A stretch of DNA of 20,688 nt from DASYYE01 sp035946955 (GTDB lineage: Bacteria; Actinomycetota; Actinomycetes; Streptosporangiales; Streptosporangiaceae): positions 1-20,688 of the forward strand of contig DASYYE010000249.1 of assembly GCA_035946955.1 (NCBI GenBank). Direction: 5' to 3'. Positions within the stretch are counted from its first letter, which is position 1. Each line of letters opens with the position of its first letter. The notes below the pieces were generated by a model. That model was not told the origin of the DNA. It was given only the letters and a program-made list of their open reading frames with translations, and searched no databases. Position numbers and translations under genes: made by a program. Below are positions 7,401 to 13,810 of this stretch, in pieces.

Positions 7401-7432
7401 TAACAGACCTCGCTGCTAACAGACCCCGCTGC
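7401..7432 (+). repeat. Two tandem 16-bp repeats before the secreted protein gene
   Basis: TAACAGACCTCGCTGC (7401-7416) is followed without a gap by TAACAGACCCCGCTGC (7417-7432), 15 of 16 bases identical. The pair ends about 37 bp before the ribosome binding site of the secreted protein gene. It may be an operator for a direct-repeat binder or part of the leader RNA. Confidence 0.55.
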
Positions 7433-7483
7433 CGAGAAATGGGACCGGCGTGTCGCTGAGACCGCCAGAAAGGGAGTTAATTC

Positions 7484-9169
7484 ATGGCTGTACTCCGAAG
7501 ATGGGCGACCGGCTGGCGTTTCGCGGTAGTTGCCGCGACCGCCCTGTCGATGGCCGTTGGTGGGCTCTTCTGGGCATCACCGGGCCAGGCGTCCAGCTCC
7601 AGGTACGGGGTGGCACACATCGCCGTCGGCAGGACCGGCCACGTCGGCCCGGGCCGGATCGTGCACCCCGCGACGAGCACCAGACCGTTCAGGCCCACGG
7701 CCGCTGAGAGGGCAGCCCGGGCGCGCGGCGTGAAATTCCTGGCGTCGCTGCCCAAGGCGCCAATCGGCCGTCACACAACAGCAGCGGACGTGCGGCCGCT
7801 GCGTGGACCGCAGACCAGGGCACCGGGTGCCGGGCGGGCACCGACCAGCTTCTCGATCTTCAAGACGTCCGCCATCCCGGCCGAGTGTTCGGGCTGCGGG
7901 CAGTCCGCGATCAACGAGCCTGACACGGCCAACTCTGGCAAGTTCATCGAGCAGACCAGCAACTGGAACATGGCCTACACGACCAATGGCGGTGCCAAGA
8001 CCCCGACCTGGCTCTACCAGGACCCGTACACCCTGCAGACGGGCTTCTGCTGCGACCAGACAGTGACCTACATCCCCGGCCGTGACCGGTTCATCTACGA
8101 AGGACTCACCCTTGGCACCGGCACCGTGCAGGGCTTCTCCATCGGAGTGACCAAGTCCCAGGCACCGACCGCGTGGTGTGTTTACCACTTCGACGCGTCG
8201 AGCTTCGGCATGACCGCCGGTGACCTCCTCGACTACCCGAAGATCGCGTACGACAACAACAACCTCTTCATCACCTGGAACACCTACGACCCCACCGGGG
8301 CCAGCTGGATGAATTCCGGGCTGGCACGAATGCCGCTGGATTCGCTGGCATCGTGCGCTGGCTTCGGGTTCAACTACCTGACACGTACCGACAACTTCAC
8401 ATTCGGCCTGACCTACGGGAACAGCTCGCTGGACACCTTCTACTGGGTCTCGGACTGGTACACCGCCAGCGGTGGCAGCGGCTCGAGCGAGCGCATCTTC
8501 TCGTGGGCGGACAACAGCGGCAGCTACTCCCTCACTGACGTGGCGGTGGCGGCGTACAACTTCGCAGGCGGGAGTTGTGCCAGCGCCGACGGCGTGGTCA
8601 CCAACTGGTGCACACGACTCGACCCACGGTGGGAGACAGCCTGGATATCGAGGGCGGAATACAACGCCCAAGCCAACGCCGCCTTCGCCGGGGACACGAT
8701 CCTGGGCGTGTCGATCACCGCGGGCCCGGGCGGAGGCGACCCGTTCCCGTACGTCATCTATGAGTACTTCAAGCTCAACTCACTGGGCTACGTGCAGACG
8801 AGCGCGACGTTCAACGACGGGTTCGCGTTCGCGTTCCCGTCGTGTGCGCCCAACCTCTACGGCTACGTGGGCTGCGCCATGTCGTTTGGCGGCGGCACGG
8901 GTACCACCCACTACTTCCCGGGTGGCGTCCTCGTGGAACAGGACAACATCAACCCGACCCAGCCCTGGGCAGCCGACTTCAACCTGTTCGGGGCCGGCAA
9001 CGCCACCGCATGGGGCGACTACTCGGTCACCCAGCCGTTCAACCCCGCGGTGGGCCCCTGGATCACCACCGAGTGGTCCGTCAACTCCAGTGGGGTCGTT
9101 GTCCCCGAGGTCGTGATCTTCGGCCGCGGCCACGACGCCAACGGTTACAACCGCTGGAAGTCCAGCTAA
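7484..9169 (+). CDS. Secreted protein of unknown function, probably beta-propeller-like
   Basis: The 561-residue product starts at ATG 7484, with AAGGGAG seven bases upstream. A classical signal peptide covers residues 1 to about 36: basic RRWATGWR, a hydrophobic core AVVAATALSMAVGGLF and a likely cut after GQA. Residues 40-125 are basic, Pro/Ala-rich and probably a linker. The rest is rich in aromatic residues and Gly, with cysteines in CSGCG (135, 138), CC (189-190), Cys232 and later pairs that could form disulfides outside the cell. Blocks such as FCCDQTVTYIPGRDRFIYEG, LDYPKIAYDNNNLFITWN and AWGDYSV recall exported propeller- or sialidase-like proteins of actinomycetes; this is from memory. 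No catalytic signature is visible. It converges on the other large secreted protein. Confidence 0.7.
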   Translation: MAVLRRWATGWRFAVVAATALSMAVGGLFWASPGQASSSRYGVAHIAVGRTGHVGPGRIVHPATSTRPFRPTAAERAARARGVKFLASLPKAPIGRHTTAADVRPLRGPQTRAPGAGRAPTSFSIFKTSAIPAECSGCGQSAINEPDTANSGKFIEQTSNWNMAYTTNGGAKTPTWLYQDPYTLQTGFCCDQTVTYIPGRDRFIYEGLTLGTGTVQGFSIGVTKSQAPTAWCVYHFDASSFGMTAGDLLDYPKIAYDNNNLFITWNTYDPTGASWMNSGLARMPLDSLASCAGFGFNYLTRTDNFTFGLTYGNSSLDTFYWVSDWYTASGGSGSSERIFSWADNSGSYSLTDVAVAAYNFAGGSCASADGVVTNWCTRLDPRWETAWISRAEYNAQANAAFAGDTILGVSITAGPGGGDPFPYVIYEYFKLNSLGYVQTSATFNDGFAFAFPSCAPNLYGYVGCAMSFGGGTGTTHYFPGGVLVEQDNINPTQPWAADFNLFGAGNATAWGDYSVTQPFNPAVGPWITTEWSVNSSGVVVPEVVIFGRGHDANGYNRWKSS

Positions 9170-9201
9170 CCGTCATCGCGGCAGCACGCTGTAGGTGACG
9201 A

Positions 9202-9233
9202 GGAGGGCCGGGACGACGACGTCCCGGCCCTCC
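9202..9233. terminator. Perfect bidirectional terminator between the two secreted-protein genes
   Basis: GGAGGGCCGGGACG (9202-9215) and CGTCCCGGCCCTCC (9220-9233) form a perfect 14-bp stem with a 4-nt loop. It lies midway between the convergent stop codons at 9169 and 9252 and is symmetrical, so it can serve both genes. Confidence 0.88.
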
Positions 9234-9251
9234 GTCTGGTTAGTGCCTGGC

Positions 9252-12200
9252 TTACGCCGGAGGCCTGCCGTAGCCGGTGAACGCGGACAGGTCACCATCA
9301 CCGGAGCCGACATAGGCGGTTCCGTCCACGATGGCTGGCGCCGCCGTGATGCCGCCGGTCACCGAGTGCCGCCAGATCATGGTGGGCCCGTAGGTCCGGC
9401 AGGCGCCCACGAAACCGTTGGCGGCTTCGAGGATCACCACCTGGTTCACCACGGCCAGCCCGACAATGGGCGACGCGGTGAAGCCCTGGGTGTAGTCCAG
9501 TGCCCCGGTCGCGGCGTTTATCGCGTACAGTGCGCCGTTCCCGGAGCCGAGGAAGACGGTCAGCGCGCCTTTGGGGGTGTCCTCGGTGGACAGCACGGGT
9601 GCGTCGGACACCGCCGACGGGGTCTGGTACGACCAGGTCTGGACGCCGGTCTTCTCGTTCACCGCGTAGACGTTGTGGTCGGCGGAGCCGAAGTAGGCGT
9701 TCCCGGCTTCCAGCGCCAGTGGCGCGGTGACCGCTCCCGCCGCGAAATTCCAGCGGGTGGTGCCGGTTTTCACGTTGTACGCGATGGCACCGGAAGGACC
9801 GCCCACGGCGAGTGTGCCGGTGGAGGTGTCGAGGGCAGGCGCGGTGAGTGCGCCCGCCGGGCCTGACACGGACCACACCTTCGCCCCGGTGGCCTCTGTG
9901 AACGCCGCGACCGTGCTCGTCGTGGTGCTGCCAGCGGTGGTCGTGGTGACGTACACGTCGCCGCCCCCGTACACGGGCGCGGACACGTGTGCCGTGCTGC
10001 CCGCGGCCGGGGTGGACCAGGCGAGCTTGCCGGTGGTGGTCGAGATGGCGTTGAGCGTGCCGTCGTTGGCGCCCACGAACACCAGCTTGGCGTGGGGGTC
10101 CACGGCGGGTGACCCATGGATGGCCGCACCTGAGGGGAGGGTCCAGGTCCAGATCGGGGAACCGTTGTGCACGTCGAGGGCGGTGAGCTGGCCGGCGTTG
10201 TTGGCGACGTAGGCAACATCGTTGGCCACAGCGGTGGCTGTGCCGACTCCGGCGCCCGACTGGTACCGCCAGGCGGGCGAGAGGAAGATCCCACCGCCGG
10301 GGGTGATCATGTGGGCGAACGTCTTGTCGTTCGGCTCCAGGCCCGTGTGCCCGGCGTCGTTGCCGAACTGGTCCCAGTTATTGGTGACGACGATCGGCGC
10401 AGTGGCAGACCTGTTGGTGGCGCTGGCGGTCCCGGTCAGTGACGCCTGGCCGAATGCTTCGTCGGCAGGGATCGAGACCTTGGTCGCGGGCAGCGCACCA
10501 GTGGCCGTGGTGGTTGCCGTCGCCAGGGTCGTCCCGGTCAGCGAGAGGGTCACCTGCGTGGAGGCCCCGAATCCTCCGCCGGACACCGTCACTGACGAGG
10601 CCGGCGCGACAAAGCCAGTGGACAGCTTCAGGTGCGGACCGGTGGTGGAGGCGAGAACCCCGTACCCCACATGGGAGGCGGTGGTGTCGGAAGGCCCGGC
10701 GGCCGAGACTGTGTAGGCGGTGACGTCATAAGTGCCGCCACCCTGCGGGACCAGGTAGGACAGGCTCCAGTTGGTCGAGTCCGTGCCCGGCGAGGCGAGC
10801 GTGGCGGGATTGGCGATCGGGCCGGAACTCCAGGAGTTGGTGGCCGCGTCCCACCACTGCCCGTCCGGTCCGTCGGCCTGCACGGCGACTTCCACCCCTG
10901 CGACGGTCGTGGCGGGGTCCGTCGTGGCTCTGCCGGTGGCCGTCAGGTTCCCGTTGGGGTTGGGCAGTGTCGACGAATCAGATGGTGAGGTGATCGTCGT
11001 GGTCGGTGCGGTCGCGGGGGTGGTGTGGCCTACTGCGAAGTCGTACAGGAAGCCGTCAGAGGACGAGATGAGGATGTTGCCGCCGCTGACCGCCGGGGAG
11101 GCGGTGACGTAGCCGTCCGTCTGGTAGTGGAACAGTTGCGCGCCAGTGGCGAGCGATACCACATCGAACTCGCCGGCCAGGTCGCCGTCGGCCACCACCT
11201 CGGAGCCGGCGGGGCCCGAGATGACCGGGGAGGACACCACCTCAGTGCTGGATGGATCGTTGGAGCCCCAGACGATGGCCCCGGTCGAGGGGTTCAGGTC
11301 CACCAGGCCCTTGCTGTAGCCGAACACGAGGTTGGTGCCGTCCAGTGCGGCGGTGGAGAAGCTATCGTCGATCTGGCCCCCCAGCGGGGTGTCGAAGTCG
11401 ACACTCCAGACCTTGGCGCCGGTCGTCAGGTCCAGGTCGTACGCGATCCCGGCCTTGCTCACCACGTAGGCGCTGCCGTCGACGTTGCCCGCGCCCGGAG
11501 GCGAGACGGTCACGCCAGCGCCGACGTCATAGACGCCGGGAGGTGGGTTGTCGATGGCGAAGTGCCAGACCTCCTTGCCGGTCACGGCATCCACGGCGTA
11601 GACGTTGGAGTCCGCGTCCGCGGTGCCGAACAGGACCAGGGGCTCCCCGGTGGCGTCAACCGCGTAGGAGTAAGGGTCCCAGGAGCCAGACTCGTGCACG
11701 AAGCCGGTGAACTCCCACTCAATGGCGCAGGTGGCCGCGTTGACTGCGAACGTCGGCCCGACTATGGGCGGGGAGTCGTTGGTTCCGAAGTACAGGCTGG
11801 TGACCCCGCCTGGTGGTGTCGCGACCACCGGGCTGGCCTCGATCGCCCGGGGTATGGCGACCGAGCACTGCACGGCGCCGGTGGTGGCGTCCAGCCGGTA
11901 GAGACGAGGGGTTGTGTCGGTCCCCACGTATACCGAGCCATTGCTCACGACCGGAGTTGCCCTGATGACAGAGCCAACCCAGGTGGCCCAGACGGTCTGG
12001 CCGTTGGCCATGTTGACCGCGATGACGTCGCCGCCCTCTGTGCCGATGTAGGCGAGGGTCTCGTTCAGCGTGGCGTTGTAGGCAACCACCGGGGAATCCA
12101 GGGCCGCGCCGTAGAGGTCGGTTGCCCAGGCGACCCCCAGGTGCCCGGCGTTCGCGGTGGTGACGGTGCCGTTGCTGGCATAACCCTGCAGTGCCGGGCC

Positions 12201-12407
12201 CTGGTGGAGCTCAGGCCAGTCGAACCCGCTGCCCTGGCGGCCTGCGGCAGCGTGCCGGCCATGGCCGAGGGCCTGGGCCTGTGCCGCGGGCGGGAGGGAC
12301 AGACTGAGCGCAGTCACGCCAGAGGCCACGATGGCCGCGGCAGTTAACGTGGTTCCTCTGTGGCTCGTCCGAATGTTCCAGGCTCTGACGTTTCGTATCC
12401 AGCGCAA
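9252..12407 (-). CDS. Large secreted PQQ-type double beta-propeller protein
   Basis: The 1051-residue product begins at TTG (complement of 12405-12407), the first start after an in-frame stop; GGGGAG lies 11 bases upstream, a rather long spacing. A signal peptide ends near AAQAQA (about 41-46). Residues about 60-460 form a propeller of PQQ-like repeats such as VYAVDAVTGKEVWHF and YDLDLTTGAKVWSVDFD. About 465-585 is a Thr/Ser-rich Ig-like segment with DGQWWDAATNSWS. About 590-675 resembles an IPT/TIG domain (APASSVTVSGGGFG). About 676-1046 is a second propeller with repeats such as LTALDVHNGSPIWTW and VYAVNEKTGVQTWSY. The tryptophan-docking repeats are like those of BamB and quinoprotein dehydrogenases, but no quinone-site or cytochrome motif is apparent, so a binding or scaffold role outside the cell is likelier than dehydrogenase activity. 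Confidence 0.82.
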   Translation of the reverse strand: MRWIRNVRAWNIRTSHRGTTLTAAAIVASGVTALSLSLPPAAQAQALGHGRHAAAGRQGSGFDWPELHQGPALQGYASNGTVTTANAGHLGVAWATDLYGAALDSPVVAYNATLNETLAYIGTEGGDVIAVNMANGQTVWATWVGSVIRATPVVSNGSVYVGTDTTPRLYRLDATTGAVQCSVAIPRAIEASPVVATPPGGVTSLYFGTNDSPPIVGPTFAVNAATCAIEWEFTGFVHESGSWDPYSYAVDATGEPLVLFGTADADSNVYAVDAVTGKEVWHFAIDNPPPGVYDVGAGVTVSPPGAGNVDGSAYVVSKAGIAYDLDLTTGAKVWSVDFDTPLGGQIDDSFSTAALDGTNLVFGYSKGLVDLNPSTGAIVWGSNDPSSTEVVSSPVISGPAGSEVVADGDLAGEFDVVSLATGAQLFHYQTDGYVTASPAVSGGNILISSSDGFLYDFAVGHTTPATAPTTTITSPSDSSTLPNPNGNLTATGRATTDPATTVAGVEVAVQADGPDGQWWDAATNSWSSGPIANPATLASPGTDSTNWSLSYLVPQGGGTYDVTAYTVSAAGPSDTTASHVGYGVLASTTGPHLKLSTGFVAPASSVTVSGGGFGASTQVTLSLTGTTLATATTTATGALPATKVSIPADEAFGQASLTGTASATNRSATAPIVVTNNWDQFGNDAGHTGLEPNDKTFAHMITPGGGIFLSPAWRYQSGAGVGTATAVANDVAYVANNAGQLTALDVHNGSPIWTWTLPSGAAIHGSPAVDPHAKLVFVGANDGTLNAISTTTGKLAWSTPAAGSTAHVSAPVYGGGDVYVTTTTAGSTTTSTVAAFTEATGAKVWSVSGPAGALTAPALDTSTGTLAVGGPSGAIAYNVKTGTTRWNFAAGAVTAPLALEAGNAYFGSADHNVYAVNEKTGVQTWSYQTPSAVSDAPVLSTEDTPKGALTVFLGSGNGALYAINAATGALDYTQGFTASPIVGLAVVNQVVILEAANGFVGACRTYGPTMIWRHSVTGGITAAPAIVDGTAYVGSGDGDLSAFTGYGRPPA

Positions 12408-12609
12408 GGTTCAGCACGCTCCCCGCTCGCGATCGACCCGTTGGGGGTGACAGACCGTGGCCCCCCTCACGGATTGTGCCACTCGAGGGTTGATCCGCAT
12501 GCCTGCGCTGTCCTCTGCAGGTCAGGCACTGTGATGATTTGCCCCAGGGCTTGCACGGGCTTGGGGTGACGGGTGCCCGGCTCGAAGGAATATATAACTC
12601 AACTTATAG

Positions 12610-12636
12610 GTTTACTGGAGCGACAATCATAGGTAC
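12610..12636 (+). promoter_or_regulatory. Candidate stress-sigma (SigB/SigF-like) promoter of hsp20
   Basis: GTTT (12610-12613) is followed after 17 bp by AGGTAC (12631-12636), resembling the GTTT-N15-17-GGGTA(T/C) pattern of actinobacterial SigF/SigB-type promoters with one mismatch. An alternative housekeeping reading, TTACTG (12612-12617) N17 TACTCT (12635-12640), overlaps it. Both would start transcription shortly before the ribosome site of hsp20. Confidence 0.35.
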
Positions 12637-12660
12637 TCTAGGTCGAGGGATCTAGGTACC
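12632..12660 (+). promoter_or_regulatory. Inverted repeat just upstream of hsp20
   Basis: GGTAC, one extra T, CTAG (12632-12641), a 10-bp spacer and CTAGGTACC (12652-12660) make 9-bp arms with a single bulge. The element sits on the predicted promoter, 11 bp before the GGAGG site. It could be an operator for the downstream HspR-like protein or a hairpin in the hsp20 mRNA; its sequence is not the classical HAIR box. Confidence 0.5.
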
Positions 12661-12683
12661 ACTCTCACCTGGAGGTGAACCGA

Positions 12684-13112
12684 GTGTTGCTCACATCGAT
12701 TGATCCCTTCTCCCAGGAGTTCGACCGTCTGACGCAGCGGGTCTTCCGCACGGCGGCGCGGGCACAGTCGCTGGTGCCCATGGATGCGGTCCGCGGCGAG
12801 GACGAACTCGTCCTTCGCTTCGACCTGCCTGGAGTTGACCCTGAGTCCATTGACCTGACCGTGGACCGTCGTGTCCTCACCGTCAGCGTACGGCGCAGCG
12901 AAGAACTCGCTGACGGTGCCAGCCCGCTAACGCGGGAGCGCGTGATGGGTTCGTTCACCCGGCGCGTCTACCTCGCCGACACGCTGGACTCCGACAAGAT
13001 CGAGGCAGCGTACGTGGATGGCGCGCTGACCGTTCGGCTGCCGGTCGCGGAGAAGGCCCGTCCGCGCAAGGTAGAGATCCAGACGGGCACCAAGAAGAAG
13101 ATCACCGCCTAA
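12684..13112 (+). CDS. Small heat-shock protein (Hsp20/alpha-crystallin)
   Basis: This is an ATP-independent holdase chaperone that keeps unfolding proteins soluble as oligomers. GTG 12684 has GGAGG (12671-12675) eight bases upstream and gives 142 residues beginning MLLTSIDPF, like Streptomyces Hsp18. The earlier GTG at 12675 overlaps the ribosome site and is unlikely. The alpha-crystallin domain spans about residues 33-125, with FDLPGVDPESIDLTVDRRVLTV, the GSFTRRVYLADTLD strand, the AAYVDGALTVRLP motif and a basic tail. The usual C-terminal I-X-I motif is not obvious. An HspR-like gene lies immediately downstream, suggesting local control. Confidence 0.92.
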   Translation: MLLTSIDPFSQEFDRLTQRVFRTAARAQSLVPMDAVRGEDELVLRFDLPGVDPESIDLTVDRRVLTVSVRRSEELADGASPLTRERVMGSFTRRVYLADTLDSDKIEAAYVDGALTVRLPVAEKARPRKVEIQTGTKKKITA

Positions 13113-13120
13113 TGGCTCGT

Positions 13121-13160
13121 GTGTGCGGGCCCGGCGGGAGATCCACCCGGGCCCGCACAC
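13121..13160 (+). terminator. Strong hairpin between hsp20 and the HspR-like gene
   Basis: GTGTGCGGGCCCGG (13121-13134) and CCGGGCCCGCACAC (13147-13160) form a perfect 14-bp stem with a 12-nt loop, starting nine bases after the hsp20 stop. It should stop most transcripts, or protect the 3' end of hsp20 mRNA, so that the regulator is made at a lower level. Confidence 0.82.
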
Positions 13161-13193
13161 CCTGTGCCACCAGTAAGGACTTGGGAGCGAGCA

Positions 13194-13538
13194 GTGCCTT
13201 TCCCACTCGACGACGAGAACCATCCGCTGTTCACGGTGGGCCAGGTGGCGGGCATGCTTGCCGTGCAGCAGGCATTCCTGCGCCGTCTCGACGAGTTCGG
13301 CGTGGTCGTACCGACGCGTTCGGCCGGTGGCCAGCGCCGTTATACCCGGCGCGAGATCAGCGTGGTGCAGTACGTGGTCAGGCTCACGGACGAAGGCATG
13401 ACGCTCGCCGCCATCCGGCGCATCCTCGAACTGGAAACCCAGGTCAGGAGCCTGCAACGGGAGTGCGCTGAGCTTCGCGCCGAACTGGCGCGCGCCCGTG
13501 GGGCCGCCGAGCCCGGATCCGTCCGGGCGCAACTGTAG
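13194..13538 (+). CDS. HspR-like MerR-family regulator
   Basis: This 114-residue DNA-binding protein starts at GTG 13194, six bases after GGGAG (13183-13187); an upstream in-frame start at 13119 would lie inside the terminator stem. The winged-helix domain (about residues 12-75) has FTVGQVAGMLAVQQAFLRRL, the SAGGQRRYTRREI wing and GMTLAAIRRILELE, matching HspR in order. It is followed by a coiled coil (about 76-105: VRSLQRECAELRAELARAR) that would dimerise it. HspR proteins repress heat-shock genes and work with DnaK as co-repressor. Next to hsp20, it most likely represses that gene. I see no classical HAIR operator (CTTGAGT-N7-ACTCAAG), so its site may have diverged. Confidence 0.8.
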   Translation: MPFPLDDENHPLFTVGQVAGMLAVQQAFLRRLDEFGVVVPTRSAGGQRRYTRREISVVQYVVRLTDEGMTLAAIRRILELETQVRSLQRECAELRAELARARGAAEPGSVRAQL

Positions 13539-13640
13539 CCACAAGCCTCCGCACCGGGTGCTCTGGCAGCATGACCCCGCGTGCTCCGGTACGATGTCCG
13601 AGCAAGTCCCGGCCAGGCAGAGTGAGCAGGGCGAGGGCGC

Positions 13641-13714
13641 GCGGGTGTAGTTCAATGGCAGAACGTCAGCTTCCCAAGCTGATAGTGCGAGTTCGATTCT
13701 CGTCACCCGCTCCA
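13641..13714 (+). tRNA. tRNA-Gly(CCC), with encoded CCA
   Basis: The acceptor arm GCGGGTG (13641-13647) pairs with CACCCGC (13704-13710). The anticodon arm is TCAGC, loop TTCCCAA, GCTGA, giving anticodon CCC for glycine. The T arm contains TTCGATT between pairing GCGAG and CTCGT. Discriminator T13711 and CCA 13712-13714 follow. A TACGAT -10-like box lies at 13590-13595. An integrase gene starts the element right after the 3' end, so this tRNA is the integration site. Confidence 0.95.
13670..13714 (+). other. Probable attachment site (attL) in the 3' half of tRNA-Gly
   Basis: AICEs that use tyrosine integrases recombine in the 3' part of a tRNA gene and restore it, and int usually lies next to that end. 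Here the tRNA end is only 91 bp from the int stop codon. The exact core is not visible because the second copy (attR) must lie beyond the right edge of the window; the bounds given are the anticodon-to-CCA part typical for this class. Confidence 0.55.
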
Positions 13715-13788
13715 CCAGCGAAGGCGCAGGTCAGGGTATGAACACCGAGCCTGGGCCTTGATCATTCCAGGGCGGTAGTTGATCTTCC

Positions 13789-13810
13789 GTGCCATTAGCG
13801 TGCCATTAGC
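13789..13810 (-). repeat. Tandem 11-bp repeat overlapping the int stop codon
   Basis: GTGCCATTAGC occurs twice without a gap (13789-13799 and 13800-13810), 75 bp from the tRNA end. The second copy contains the integrase stop codon (TAA on minus, complement of 13806-13808). Its location between att site and int suggests arm-type integrase or Xis binding sites. Confidence 0.6.

Larger units (their letters stand above)
6996..7483 (+). promoter_or_regulatory. 488-bp leader region of the secreted protein: hairpins, repeats, possible uORF
   Basis: This non-coding stretch is locally AT-rich at 7060-7100. It holds an inverted repeat TGATAC-N15-GTATCA (7072-7098) and a -35-like TTGACG (7106-7111) with a weak CAGGGT 17 bp later. 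Then come a 20-codon frame behind a strong ribosome site, three successive hairpins (7284-7301, 7304-7321, 7337-7376) and two tandem 16-bp repeats (7401-7432). A long structured 5' leader is the inference; I recognise no known riboswitch class. Confidence 0.45.

Noticed and set aside
11025..12347. 440-residue plus-strand frame opposite the propeller gene
   Set aside because: It is the complement of repeat-rich PQQ-propeller coding DNA; composition explains the open frame.
12570..12610. Classical HAIR operator upstream of hsp20
   Set aside because: ACTCAA is present near 12597, but no matching CTTGAGT lies 7 bp before it, so the box is incomplete.
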